Source of the DNA: Methylobacterium hispanicum | GTDB lineage: Bacteria > Pseudomonadota > Alphaproteobacteria > Rhizobiales > Beijerinckiaceae | Reading direction: 5' to 3' | Assembly: GCF_022179285.1 (NCBI RefSeq) | Contig: NZ_BPQO01000006.1 | Span: 124,001-188,000, forward strand | Length of the DNA stretch: 64,000 bases | Shown: in pieces, positions 17,672 to 26,116 of the stretch | How positions within the stretch are numbered: position 1 is the stretch's first letter | How the letters are laid out: every line of letters starts with the position of its first letter | Notes under the pieces: model-generated | Told to the model about the DNA's origin: nothing | Database searches by the model: none | Seen by the model: only the letters and a program-made list of their open reading frames with translations | Program-made: the position numbers and the translations under genes

Positions 17672-18079
17672 TCAGGATGTGCCGGAGGGCACCGCCTCGA
17701 CGATCACGAAGGCTTGCGCGAGCGGGGGGTCGTCCGTGAGCGTGACGTGGATCCGGGCCTCGTGGCCGGCCGGCATCATGGCGCGGAGCCGCGCCTCGGC
17801 GCCCCCAGTGAGGCGCAGCGTCGGCGCGCCGGTGGCCAGGTTCACCACCTCCATGTCGCGCCAGAACACGCCGTGGCTGAGGCCGGTGCCGAGCGCCTTG
17901 GCGCAGGCCTCCTTGGCGGCGAAGCGGCGCGCGTAGGAGGGCGCGCGGGCAGCGCGCCGGTCGCATTTGGCCCGCTCGCCCTCCGTGAAGATCCGGTGGG
18001 TGAAGCGCTCGCCGAAGCGCTCCAGCGAGCGCTCGATGCGGCGGATGTCGCAGAGGTCGGAGCCGATGCCGATGATCAT
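17672..18079 (-). CDS. acpS: Holo-[acyl-carrier-protein] synthase
   Basis: Transfers 4-phosphopantetheine from CoA to acyl carrier protein. It is 135 aa. [16 protein letters not shown] carries the Mg-binding Asp8, and [16 protein letters not shown] carries the conserved KEA block. The start overlaps the pdxJ stop by 4 bases (ATGA), so the two are translationally coupled, as in many alphaproteobacteria. It supplies the holo-ACP used by fabA, fabB and fabI at 46-49 kb. A 163-base spacer precedes lepB. Confidence 0.96.
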   Translation of the reverse strand: MIIGIGSDLCDIRRIERSLERFGERFTHRIFTEGERAKCDRRAARAPSYARRFAAKEACAKALGTGLSHGVFWRDMEVVNLATGAPTLRLTGGAEARLRAMMPAGHEARIHVTLTDDPPLAQAFVIVEAVPSGTS

Positions 18080-18852
18080 GCGCGCGCGCCGTCCTCACGG
18101 GCCCTTTCCTCGCGGGCCCTGTCCATCGCGGCCCGCATGTCCCGCACGGCCCGGGGCAAGCCGACGAAGATCGCCTCGGCGATCAGCGCGTGGCCGATAT
18201 TGAGCTCGCGGATCTGGGGAAGTGCCGCCACCGGGCCGACGCTCGCGAGCGTCAGGCCGTGGCCGGCATGGATCTCCAGGCCGAGCCCCGCCCCGTGCGC
18301 CGCCGCGCGCGTGATGCGTGCGAGTTCGTGCGCGACCCGCGCCGCGTCGCCCGCCACAGCCGCCTCGCAGTAGCTGCCGGTATGGAGTTCCACCACGGGC
18401 GCGCCGAGGGCGAAGGCCGCCTCCATCACCGCCGGCTCCGGCTCGACGAAGAGCGAGACCCGGATGCCGGCTTCCGCCAGTCGGCGGATGCGGGGCGCCA
18501 AGTGTTCGCGCCCGCCGACGATGTCGAGGCCCCCCTCGGTGGTGCGCTCCTCGCGCTTCTCGGGCACGAGGCAGGCGGCGTGGGGCCGAAGCTCCACGGC
18601 GAGCCCCACCATCTCGTCGGTTGCCGCCATCTCGAAGTTGAGCGGCACGGTGAGCTGGGCCCTCAGCGCCCGCATGTCGGCGTCGCGGATGTGACGGCGG
18701 TCCTCGCGGAGGTGCGCGGTGATGCCGTCCGCGCCCGCCTCGACCGCCAGGATCGCGGCCCGCACCGGGTCCGGATAAGCCTCGCCGCGGGCGTTCCGCA
18801 CGGTGGCGACGTGGTCGATGTTGACGCCGAGGCGGAGTTTCGGGGCGCTCAT
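18076..18852 (-). CDS. pdxJ: Pyridoxine 5-phosphate synthase
   Basis: Condenses 1-deoxyxylulose 5-phosphate with 3-amino-2-oxopropyl phosphate to make PNP, the last ring-forming step of vitamin B6 synthesis. It is 258 aa with a TIM-barrel fold. [18 protein letters not shown] and [14 protein letters not shown] are strongly conserved, and GHGLT near the C-terminus binds phosphate. ATG 18852 (MSAPKLRLG) is the family start; an upstream in-frame ATG adds Arg-rich junk. Coupled to acpS. Confidence 0.97.
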   Translation of the reverse strand: MSAPKLRLGVNIDHVATVRNARGEAYPDPVRAAILAVEAGADGITAHLREDRRHIRDADMRALRAQLTVPLNFEMAATDEMVGLAVELRPHAACLVPEKREERTTEGGLDIVGGREHLAPRIRRLAEAGIRVSLFVEPEPAVMEAAFALGAPVVELHTGSYCEAAVAGDAARVAHELARITRAAAHGAGLGLEIHAGHGLTLASVGPVAALPQIRELNIGHALIAEAIFVGLPRAVRDMRAAMDRAREERAREDGARA

Positions 18853-18972
18853 GGTCGGTCGGTCTCGGAATCGTCGTCCTGATCTGTCGCGCCACACCTG
18901 TCGATTGCCGCGCCCGCCCGCAAGCCCCACATCGCGTCCGCGGCGACGCTCCCGTCGCCAGGGAGGCGGCAC

Positions 18973-19347
18973 ATGGGGTTCCTCGACGGCCTGCTCGGCC
19001 ACGGCAGCGACCTGAAGCCCGGCGAGGTCGACGAGCAGATGGCCGGCATCCTGGTCGAGGGCGAGCCGGTGCGCGTCGCCTTCCGGGTGATCCGCGACCT
19101 CTTCGTCTTCACCGACCGGCGCCTCATCCTGGTGGACCGCCAGGGGCTCACCGGCCGCAAGGTCGAGTACCTCACCGTGCCCTACCGGGCGATCACGTCC
19201 TTCTCGGTGGAGACCGCCGGCAATTTCGACCTCGATTCGGAGCTGAGGATCTGGGTCTCGGGGCGGTCCGAGCCGATCCAGCGCACGCTCCGGCGGGGCG
19301 CGAACGTTCTCGGCATCCAGCAGGCCATCGCCGCCTCGCTGACGTGA
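18973..19347 (+). CDS. Bacterial PH-domain protein
   Basis: A 124-aa cytosolic protein resembling the bacterial PH-like domain family. [40 protein letters not shown] is the usual core pattern (conserved TDRRLI and YRAI). The ATG at 18973 follows GGGAGGCGGCAC. It is divergent from pdxJ, with 120 bases between them. Role unknown. Confidence 0.82.
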   Translation: MGFLDGLLGHGSDLKPGEVDEQMAGILVEGEPVRVAFRVIRDLFVFTDRRLILVDRQGLTGRKVEYLTVPYRAITSFSVETAGNFDLDSELRIWVSGRSEPIQRTLRRGANVLGIQQAIAASLT

Positions 19348-19450
19348 GGGGACGGATCGCGGATGCTCTGTTGTTCCGCGTCCGCAACGCCCCTAAATCC
19401 CGCTCGCCCGCGGGTTCGACGCGGGGCGCGAGGGGTGGAAGTCCGGGGCC

Positions 19451-20269
19451 ATGTGCGAATTGCTGGGCATGAGCGCGAACGTGCCCACCGACATCCGCTT
19501 CTCCTTCGCGGCGCTGGCGCGGCGCGGTGGAGAGACCGGCCCGCACGCGGACGGCTGGGGCATCAGCTTCTACGAGGGGCGCGGGCAGAGGAGCTTCCAC
19601 GAGCCCGAGCCCTCGGCCCGTTCGGAACTCGCCAAGTTCCTGCGCAACACGGCGATCAAGAGCCGCATCGTCGTGGCCCACGTGCGCAAGGCCAACCGCG
19701 GGCGCGTCAGCCTCGAGAACACCCATCCGTTCACCCGCGAGCTCTGGGGCCGGGCCTGGACCTTCGCGCATAACGGGCAGCTGAAGGGCGTGAAGCGGCT
19801 GCCGCTCGGCGCCTTCACGCCGGTCGGCTCCACCGACAGCGAGCACGCCTTCTGCTGGATGATGGGCCGGCTCCAGGCCCGCTTCCGCGGGCTGCCGGCG
19901 CCCGCCGTGCTCGACCGGGCGGTGGCCGGCCTCTGCGCCGAATTGCACGCGCTCGGCGTGTTCAACATGCTGCTCACCGACAGCCGCACCCTCTACGCCC
20001 ATTGCGGCAAGCGGCTGTGCTACCTCACCCGGCAGGCCCCCTTCGGCACCGCGACCCTGATCGACGAGGATTGGCGGGTCGACTTCGCCCAGGAGACGAC
20101 CGAGCGCGACGTCGTGACCGTGGTCGCCACCCAGGCGCTGACCCGCGACGAGTGCTGGACGGACCTCGCGCGGGGCGACGTGCTGTCGCTGCGCGACGGG
20201 GTGATCCGCCTGATCCGGCCCGGCGCCCGGGGGGCGGCGGCGCGGGTGACGGAGGTCGCCGCCTGTTGA
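19451..20269 (+). CDS. Class II glutamine amidotransferase (YafJ-like)
   Basis: A 272-aa N-terminal-nucleophile amidohydrolase domain protein. Cys2 (MCELLGMS) is the predicted nucleophile after Met removal. HADGWGISFYEG, VVAHVRKANRG, FAHNGQLKGVKRL and GSTDSEHAFCWMMGRL match the GATase_6 pattern used to release ammonia from glutamine. There is no fused synthetase domain, so the acceptor is unknown. The ATG at 19451 is fixed by the Cys2 requirement. 103 bases separate it from the PH-domain gene. Confidence 0.88.
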   Translation: MCELLGMSANVPTDIRFSFAALARRGGETGPHADGWGISFYEGRGQRSFHEPEPSARSELAKFLRNTAIKSRIVVAHVRKANRGRVSLENTHPFTRELWGRAWTFAHNGQLKGVKRLPLGAFTPVGSTDSEHAFCWMMGRLQARFRGLPAPAVLDRAVAGLCAELHALGVFNMLLTDSRTLYAHCGKRLCYLTRQAPFGTATLIDEDWRVDFAQETTERDVVTVVATQALTRDECWTDLARGDVLSLRDGVIRLIRPGARGAAARVTEVAAC

Positions 20270-20438
20270 ACGCGGGGCACGCCCGGCCGCAATCGGACCG
20301 GTGAAGGTGCATGCGCAAGGCCGATGCGCTACAACGCATGTCAAGAGAGGACCGGGTCGGCCTCGCCGCCGCCACACGGTCCACGCGCCGGGTCCGGACC
20401 GCCCGGCGCGCCCTGCCGCCGAACACAAGCGACGAGCC

Positions 20439-21182
20439 ATGACCCGCGACGAGACCGATAACGTCCTCTACCGCGAGGCGGACGCCGAAACCTCCGGCCG
20501 CCCGAACCTGCCCCACGCGATCCGCGCCCATCTCGGCGACCATCTGCGCGACACCTACGAGCGGCTCGGCGCCGAGGAGATGCCGACGCGCTTCGCCGAG
20601 CTGATCGACCAGCTGGAGGCGGCGCTGCGCGCCCGCGGCGAGGCGATCGAGCCGGAATTCCGCAACGGGCTGCTGGCGGCGGTGCCGTCCTTGCGCGCCT
20701 TCGCCCTCTCGCTGACCTCGAACCCCGCCCGCTCCGACGACCTCGTGCAGGACACGCTGCTGAAGGGCTGGCAGCACCGCGCCCGCTTCCAGCCGGGCAC
20801 GAACCTCAACGCGTGGTTGTTCACCATCCTGCGCAACATCTTCTACTCGGATCATCGCAAGCGCGTGCGCGAGGTGGAGGATCAGGACGGCTCCTACGCC
20901 GCCCGGCTCGCGACCGCGCCCCACCAGGGCGACCGGCTCGACGTCGAGGACCTGCAGAGCGCGCTGGCCAAGCTCCCGCCGGACCAGCGCGAGGCGCTGG
21001 TGCTCGTCGGTGCCGAGGGCGTCTCCTACGAGGAGGCCGCCGCGATCATGGGCTGCAAGGTCGGCACCGTGAAGAGTCGCGTCAGCCGTGCCCGCGGGCG
21101 GCTGGCCGAACTGCTCGGATACGACGAGGAGGATCTCGGCTCCGACCGCTTCATCAAGTCGGCGATGCCGGGCGAGGGCTGA
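20439..21182 (+). CDS. EcfG-like ECF sigma factor with NepR-like N-terminal segment
   Basis: A 247-aa sigma factor. Residues about 80-145 are sigma region 2 (SLRAFALSLTSNPARSDDLV, then FQPGTNLNAWLFTILRNIF). Residues about 180-235 are region 4 (KLPPDQREALVLVGAEGVSY, then GCKVGTVKSRVSRARGRLAE). This pattern matches EcfG, the alphaproteobacterial general-stress sigma. Residues 24-64 (LPHAIRAHLGDHLRDTYERL, then MPTRFAELIDQLEAAL) resemble the anti-sigma factor NepR, suggesting a cis anti-sigma fusion. The ATG at 20439 follows GCGACGAGCC. A standalone NepR-like protein lies at 21916-22191. The sigma call is firm; the fusion is inference. Confidence 0.85.
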   Translation: MTRDETDNVLYREADAETSGRPNLPHAIRAHLGDHLRDTYERLGAEEMPTRFAELIDQLEAALRARGEAIEPEFRNGLLAAVPSLRAFALSLTSNPARSDDLVQDTLLKGWQHRARFQPGTNLNAWLFTILRNIFYSDHRKRVREVEDQDGSYAARLATAPHQGDRLDVEDLQSALAKLPPDQREALVLVGAEGVSYEEAAAIMGCKVGTVKSRVSRARGRLAELLGYDEEDLGSDRFIKSAMPGEG

Positions 21183-21332
21183 GCGGTACCCAGGCTTCCG
21201 CCGATCTCCGCGCACGAAGCATCGCCCGCGCGGAGATGATTTTTTGACGCATCCGTTTCGGGACTTGGCGCGTTACCGCCCCGAACTTCGCAGCACGGCA
21301 GTGCGGCGAACGTCCCAAAGACGGAGACTTTC

Positions 21333-21746
21333 ATGCGCATCAAGACCCTCATCGCCGCCTCGGCCCTCGCCCTCTCGCTGCCGCTGGCCGCGCAGGCCCA
21401 GGGCACCATCCCGGGCGCCGCGCGCGGCGCGGAGGCCGGTGCCGATGCGGCCGGCCCGATCGGCGGTATCGTGGGCGGCGCGGTGGGCGCGGCGACCGGC
21501 ACGGTCGGCGGCATCCTGGGCGTCGACATGGCCCCGCGCTTCCGCTCCTACGTGCGCGAGCGCAACGTTCGGTCGTACGACTACGACGGCCGTGTCGCCG
21601 TCGGCACCACCCTGCCGAACTCGGGCGTGACCTACTACGACGTGCCGGACGAGTACCGCGTGCGCCCGGGCTACCGCTACACGGTCGTCAACGACCGCCC
21701 GGTGCTGGTCGATCGCAGCCACCGCATCGTCGAGGTCATCGACTAA
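21333..21746 (+). CDS. Secreted DUF1236-domain protein
   Basis: A 137-aa periplasmic protein. The Sec signal MRIKTLIAASALALSLPLAA ends at AQA. A Gly/Ala-rich glycine-zipper stretch follows (GPIGGIVGGAVGAATGTVGG). The C-terminal DUF1236 core has YYDVPDEYRVRPGYRYTVVN and ends DRSHRIVEVID. Such proteins are common in Rhizobiales, function unknown. A 150-base gap separates it from the sigma factor, and it ends at a strong terminator. Confidence 0.87.
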   Translation: MRIKTLIAASALALSLPLAAQAQGTIPGAARGAEAGADAAGPIGGIVGGAVGAATGTVGGILGVDMAPRFRSYVRERNVRSYDYDGRVAVGTTLPNSGVTYYDVPDEYRVRPGYRYTVVNDRPVLVDRSHRIVEVID

Positions 21747-21776
21747 GACGCGGGGCCGGTCCCGCGCCGGCCCGCA

Positions 21777-21808
21777 GGCCCCGGAGCCCCGCGCTCCGGG
21801 GCCTTTTT
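21777..21808 (+). terminator. Rho-independent terminator after the DUF1236 gene
   Basis: A perfect 10-bp stem GGCCCCGGAG (21777-21786) / CTCCGGGGCC (21794-21803) with a 7-base loop, followed by TTTTT. It begins 31 bases past the stop. Confidence 0.92.
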
Positions 21809-21915
21809 CATTGAGTAGGAGCGGCATGCGCGTTGCGTGCGCCCGTCGCGGGCGGGATCGGTGCAACGCGGACCCTTCAGGATCGTTGACGGGCGCGACG
21901 ACAGGAGATCATCCG

Positions 21916-22191
21916 ATGGACGGCGGCGACAAGGCGAAGCTCCCCGAGCCGGTGCGCGACCACCTCGGCCAGCAGCTGCGCGGCGCGCTGCCCGTGGATG
22001 GCGGCAAGCCCGAATTCCTCGGCGACGAGCCGGTGCCCCAGGAATTCGCGCCCCAGATCGCCAAGCTCGAGACCCGGCTGAAGACCCACGAGGAGGGCAC
22101 GGTCGCGGTCGAGCACGCGCTCGACCGCATCCTCGACGCTTTCGGCATCGACCCGAGCGCGCAGGAGAAGGGCGGTGCGCTCAAGTCCTGA
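21916..22191 (+). CDS. Small NepR-like protein (candidate anti-sigma factor)
   Basis: A 91-aa soluble, mainly helical protein. Residues 9-56 (LPEPVRDHLGQQLRGAL, then EPVPQEFAPQIAKLETRL) share the HLG..LR and (E)xxPxxFAxxIxxLE pattern with NepR anti-sigma factors and with the N-terminus of the sigma factor 0.7 kb upstream. ATG 21916 has an AGGAG site 9 bases upstream. It follows the DUF1236 terminator, so it has its own promoter. NepR identity is inferred from pattern only; it could be an unrelated small helical protein. Confidence 0.6.
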   Translation: MDGGDKAKLPEPVRDHLGQQLRGALPVDGGKPEFLGDEPVPQEFAPQIAKLETRLKTHEEGTVAVEHALDRILDAFGIDPSAQEKGGALKS

Positions 22192-22205
22192 CGCTGCGGG
22201 CGGAA

Positions 22206-22634
22206 TCAGACCTTCGGTTTGGCCGCCAGGATATCGCGGATCTCGCCGAGGAGCTTGACGTCGGCCGGCAGCTCGGCGGCTTTCTCCGGCTTCTTCTCTT
22301 CCGCGTGCTGGAGTTTGTTCATCGCGCGGATGACGAGGAACAGCACGAAGGCGACGATCAGGAAGTTCAGTGCCACGGTGACGAACTGCCCGTAGCCGAG
22401 CACCGCGCCCTGCTTCTTCGCCTCCGCGTAGGCGAGCCCGGTCTGCACCTTCGAGGAGAGCGGGAGATAATAGTTCGAGAAATCGAGCCCGCCGGTGATC
22501 GCTCCGATCATCGGCATGAACACGTCCTGCACGGCCGAGGTGACGATCGCCCCGAAGGCGGCGCCGATGATCACGCCGACCGCCAGATCGACGACGTTGC
22601 CGCGCAACGCGAATTTCTTGAACTCCTCGAGCAT
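22206..22634 (-). CDS. mscL: Large-conductance mechanosensitive channel
   Basis: A pentameric inner-membrane channel that opens under hypo-osmotic tension. It is 142 aa. The N-terminus [20 protein letters not shown] and TM1 ([22 protein letters not shown]) are canonical. TM2 is [18 protein letters not shown], and the C-terminal helical bundle ends in a Lys/Glu-rich tail. Convergent with the NepR-like gene (14-base gap). Confidence 0.96.
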   Translation of the reverse strand: MLEEFKKFALRGNVVDLAVGVIIGAAFGAIVTSAVQDVFMPMIGAITGGLDFSNYYLPLSSKVQTGLAYAEAKKQGAVLGYGQFVTVALNFLIVAFVLFLVIRAMNKLQHAEEKKPEKAAELPADVKLLGEIRDILAAKPKV

Positions 22635-22948
22635 TCCGGCCTCCCCAGCGGATGAATCTCCCGCGGGACGGTGGCGTGTGGGCTGCCGGCACGCCAGGGG
22701 CGGGGGCGGCCATCCACCGCGAAGTGCGCTCGGTCCGGTGGCCCGATCCGCGGGTCGGGCGCGTCCCGGTGTCGGTGGCCTGACTGGCCATGGCGCGGGT
22801 GCCCACGCTCTCGGCGGGGGAGGGCTGCCTTCGCGGAAGGCCGGGTGGGGGATCCGGAGCCTTCGGACAGGGCTCCGCGGTTCCGCGGCAGCTCGCCTTA
22901 TCCGAAACGGTTCAGGCCCAACGCATCGTCTCGGAACTGAGCGCGGGT

Positions 22949-23100
22949 CCCTCTCCCATAGGGAGAGGTCTGCTTTCGCAGAAAGCTGGGTGAGGGGTAT
23001 GAGGCTTCTGGATGAGGCTCACCCTGAACGCGCGTCGATGCCGAGCGCTGTCCTGATCCGTCATACCCCTCACCCCAACCCTCTCCCTATGGGAGAGGGG
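22949..23100. repeat. Inverted-pair palindromic repeat, copy B1
   Basis: Arm 22949-23001 contains CTCTCCCATAGGGAGAG, an extra small hairpin TCTGCTTTCGCAGA, then GGGTGAGGGGTATGA. The opposite arm 23061-23100 starts TCATACCCCTCACC and lacks the extra hairpin. The core has CCCTGAACGCGCGTCGATG. It lies in the 780-base gap (22635-23414) between mscL and pssA. The first 300 bases of that gap hold no convincing gene. Confidence 0.9.
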
Positions 23101-23210
23101 GCATGGCGCGGTTCACCTCAAAGGGTCGAACAGATCAACCAGAGGTCGGATCATACCGTTTCCGGTTGATGGGTTCGGTCTAACGCATCGTCTCAGGACG
23201 AAGCGCGGGT

Positions 23211-23364
23211 CCCCTCCCCCAAAGGGAGAGGGACAGGGTGAGGGGTATGACGCTGCCATACGAGGCGGCGCCCTGAACGCGCGTCGATGGTGTGCGCAGT
23301 TCTGGGGCGTCATACCCCTCACCCGGCTTTCTGCGAAAGCAGACCTCTCCGGATGGGAGAGGGG
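23211..23364. repeat. Inverted-pair palindromic repeat, copy B2
   Basis: A second complete element only 110 bases after copy B1. Arm 23211-23250 (CCCTCCCCCAAAGGGAGAGG, then GGTGAGGGGTATGA) lacks the extra hairpin. Arm 23310-23364 carries it (GGCTTTCTGCGAAAGCAGA). The core again has CCCTGAACGCGCGTCGATGG. The two tandem elements mean local duplication or repeated insertion. Confidence 0.9.
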
Positions 23365-23414
23365 GCACGGCGCTGTTCACCGCGCGCGGTCGAACCAGTC
23401 ACCCGGAGGTCGGA

Positions 23415-24248
23415 TCAGACCGTCGCGGCGGGCCGCTCCGAATCGGTCCGCGCTGCGTCCTCGAGCTTCTGGCGGCGGCGGTACTGCGCGGCACCCACCG
23501 GCACGGTTGCCAGATACGCGATGCTGATCGCCACCAGCGACTCGAACGGGAAGCTGATCACCACGCCGAAGATGGCCACGCCCGCCAGGAAGATCGGCAG
23601 CACCCAGGCCCGCGGCACGCGCTTGCCCATGGTCTTGCCCGAGAAGGTCGGGACCGTGGAGACCACGAGGAGCGCGATGCAGAGCACGTAGACGAGGATC
23701 GCGGGCGCCGCCCACGACTCGAAGCCGAGGCCGAGGAAGCTGAGATAGAGCGGCAGCATCGCGGTGAGCGCCCCGGCCGGGGCCGGCATGCCGACGAAGA
23801 AGTCCTTCTTCCACTCGGGCCGGTTGGGGTCGTCCAGCATCGCGTTGAAGCGGGCGAGCCGGAGCCCCATGGCGATCGCGAAGATCAGCGCCACGATCCA
23901 GCCGATCGATTTCAGGTTGTGCAGGGCGAAGCCGTAGAGGATCAGCGCCGGGGCGCAGCCGAAATTGACGAAGTCGGCCAGCGAATCGAGTTCGGCCCCG
24001 AAGCGCGAGGTGCCCTTGAGGAGGCGCGCCACCCGCCCGTCGATGCCGTCGAGCAGCCCCGCGACCACGATGGCGATCACCGCCGGCTCGAACTTGCCCT
24101 CGAAGGCCAGCCGGATCGCGGTCAGCCCGAGGCAGAGCGCCATCAGGGTGATCATGTTGGGCGCGATCATCCGGAACGGCACCGGCTTGAACCGGCGCGG
24201 GCGCGGCTCGTTGGCGTCCGGCTCGAAGGGCGGGAAGAGGTCGTCCAT
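23415..24248 (-). CDS. pssA: CDP-diacylglycerol-serine O-phosphatidyltransferase
   Basis: Membrane enzyme that makes phosphatidylserine from CDP-DAG and serine. It is 277 aa with about seven or eight hydrophobic segments. The CDP-alcohol phosphotransferase signature is present in full: GLLDGIDGRVARLLKG followed by GAELDSLADFVNFG, with the metal-binding Asp residues. Lies 18 bases after psd on the same strand, so the pair forms the phosphatidylethanolamine operon. The type II (integral) form is typical of alphaproteobacteria. Confidence 0.96.
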   Translation of the reverse strand: MDDLFPPFEPDANEPRPRRFKPVPFRMIAPNMITLMALCLGLTAIRLAFEGKFEPAVIAIVVAGLLDGIDGRVARLLKGTSRFGAELDSLADFVNFGCAPALILYGFALHNLKSIGWIVALIFAIAMGLRLARFNAMLDDPNRPEWKKDFFVGMPAPAGALTAMLPLYLSFLGLGFESWAAPAILVYVLCIALLVVSTVPTFSGKTMGKRVPRAWVLPIFLAGVAIFGVVISFPFESLVAISIAYLATVPVGAAQYRRRQKLEDAARTDSERPAATV

Positions 24249-24266
24249 CGGGCTCCCCCCTCGTCC

Positions 24267-24977
24267 TCAGATGCGCCGGAACTGGCGCTCGGGTCCGCCC
24301 GCGAGGTCGGCCAGCACCGTCTCGCCGGCCACCGCCTTCTGGCCGAGCCCGACGAGCACCCGTGTGCCCTCCGGCAGGTAGACGTCCACGCGCGAGCCGA
24401 AGCGGATCAGGCCGAAGCGCTCGCCGACCTGGAGCTGGTCGCCCGCGCCCACGAAGCCGACGATGCGGCGCGCCACCAGCCCCGCGATCTGCACCACGCC
24501 GACCCGCACCGGCATGTCGCGGAACTTGGTCTCGATCACGAGGCCGTTGCGCTCGTTGTCCTCGCTCGCCTTGTCGAGCTCGGCGTTCAGGAACAGGCCC
24601 GGCGTGTAGTGGATCTGCCCGATCGTGCCCGTCACCGGCGTGCGGTTCACGTGGCAGTCGAACACGTTCATGAAGACCGAGACCCGCGTCATCGGCACCT
24701 GGGGCAGGTCGAGCTCCGGCGGCGGCAGGACCTTGGCGATGAGGTTCACCCGCCCGTCCGCGGGCGAGACCACGAGGCCGTCGCCGACCGGCGTGACGCG
24801 CTCCGGGTCGCGGAAGAAGTAGCACACCCACAGCGTCAGGATCAGGAAGATCCAGCCGAAGAACTGGGAGAAGTAGCCGGCCAGCACCGTCAGCACGATG
24901 CCGATCAGGATGAAGGGGTAGCCCTCCTTGTGGATGGGCACCAGCACCCGACGCATCGTCTCGAAGAGATCGGTCAT
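24267..24977 (-). CDS. psd: Phosphatidylserine decarboxylase proenzyme
   Basis: A pyruvoyl-dependent decarboxylase that converts phosphatidylserine to phosphatidylethanolamine. It is 236 aa, the short form. Residues 20-55 are hydrophobic (membrane anchor). [13 protein letters not shown] and [17 protein letters not shown] are conserved. The self-cleavage Gly-Ser is G194-S195 in [15 protein letters not shown], generating the pyruvoyl group on Ser. First gene of the psd-pssA pair. Confidence 0.96.
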   Translation of the reverse strand: MTDLFETMRRVLVPIHKEGYPFILIGIVLTVLAGYFSQFFGWIFLILTLWVCYFFRDPERVTPVGDGLVVSPADGRVNLIAKVLPPPELDLPQVPMTRVSVFMNVFDCHVNRTPVTGTIGQIHYTPGLFLNAELDKASEDNERNGLVIETKFRDMPVRVGVVQIAGLVARRIVGFVGAGDQLQVGERFGLIRFGSRVDVYLPEGTRVLVGLGQKAVAGETVLADLAGGPERQFRRI

Positions 24978-25116
24978 GGGCTCCGGGTCATCCTTCTCGC
25001 GGCGGCCGACCCGTCCGGGGTCAGGCCGCCGCGGATGGCAGTCCCATCGGCTTCCGTCAACCGTCCGGCGGGTCGCGGCCGCCGATCCGTCTCGCGGCGT
25101 TACGGGTGCGCCGCCC

Positions 25117-25959
25117 TCACGCCGCCTGCGCGAGCGGCATCTCCGGCACCTCGTCGGTGTGGACCTCGAACCGGGCGAGCCAGGCCGGGCCGAAGCTCGT
25201 GGTCAGCGCGCAGTCGGTGGCGTCGCGCCCGCGCGCCATCACGATGCGTCCGATGCGGGGCGTGTTGTGGCGGGCGTCGAACGTGTACCAGCGCGGCCCC
25301 TCGGGGCCTTCGAGGAACACCTCGAACCAGGCCGAGAAGTCCATCGGCGCGGGGTCCTTCGGCACGCCGATATCGCCGAGATAGCCGGTGGCGTAGCGGG
25401 CCGGGATGTTCATGCAACGGCAGAGCGTGATGGCCAGATGCGCGAAGTCGCGGCAGACGCCGACCTGCTGACCGTGCCCGTCATGGGCCGAGCGCGTCGC
25501 GTCCGCCATCTGGTAATCGAAGCGCAGCCGGTTGTGGGCGTAGTCCACGATGGCCTGGACGCGGGCCCAGCCCTCCGGCGTGGAGCCGAACAGGTTCCAG
25601 GCGGTCTGCGAGAGCTTGTCGGTGTCGCAGTAGCGCGAGCCCAGCAGGAAGATCATCACGTCGTCCGGCAGGTCGTGGACCGGGATCTGGCGCGCGGCCG
25701 GTGCGACGTCGTCGGGCGTGCCCGGATCGGCCACCACGAAGTCGGCGCTCATGGTGATGCGCCCGCCCGGCGCGACGATACGGGTGCAGACGTTGCCGAA
25801 GGCGTCGATGCTCTGCCTCGCCGGCACCGGCGGATCGAAGCGGATCACCTCCGGTGTGACCAGATCCGCCTGCCGCTCGGGCCGGATGTTGAGCAGCAGG
25901 TTCATCGGCGTCGGGCCGGACGTGTCGAAGGCGAGGGTGAAGCCGGTGCGGATCTGCAT
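25117..25959 (-). CDS. Transglutaminase-like cysteine protease-fold protein
   Basis: A 280-aa cytosolic protein. An N-terminal beta-rich domain (to about 110) precedes the transglutaminase core: [20 protein letters not shown] carries the catalytic Cys and [11 protein letters not shown] follows. The His is within [23 protein letters not shown], where the family usually has H; here the preceding position reads SAWFEV, so the classical His is not evident and activity may be altered. No neighbour suggests a substrate. A 139-base gap to psd and 157 to the ABC gene show nothing else. Confidence 0.82.
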   Translation of the reverse strand: MQIRTGFTLAFDTSGPTPMNLLLNIRPERQADLVTPEVIRFDPPVPARQSIDAFGNVCTRIVAPGGRITMSADFVVADPGTPDDVAPAARQIPVHDLPDDVMIFLLGSRYCDTDKLSQTAWNLFGSTPEGWARVQAIVDYAHNRLRFDYQMADATRSAHDGHGQQVGVCRDFAHLAITLCRCMNIPARYATGYLGDIGVPKDPAPMDFSAWFEVFLEGPEGPRWYTFDARHNTPRIGRIVMARGRDATDCALTTSFGPAWLARFEVHTDEVPEMPLAQAA

Positions 25960-26116
25960 GGGAAAGATCTGAAGAGGGGCGGGTCGAGACGAAGGACTGC
26001 GCGGGGCCCGCGCGATCGGATCGCTAAACCCGGCCCGAACGCGTCGGTTCCGCAGATCTCACCCGCGTCGAATTCAGATCATGCCCAAATATTCGCCATC
26101 CTGCGCCCGGCGCCGT

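Noticed and set aside
22949..23364. CRISPR-like array, because two repeat elements are close together.
   Set aside because: The units are mirrored pairs rather than direct repeats with unique spacers of constant length, and there are no cas genes.
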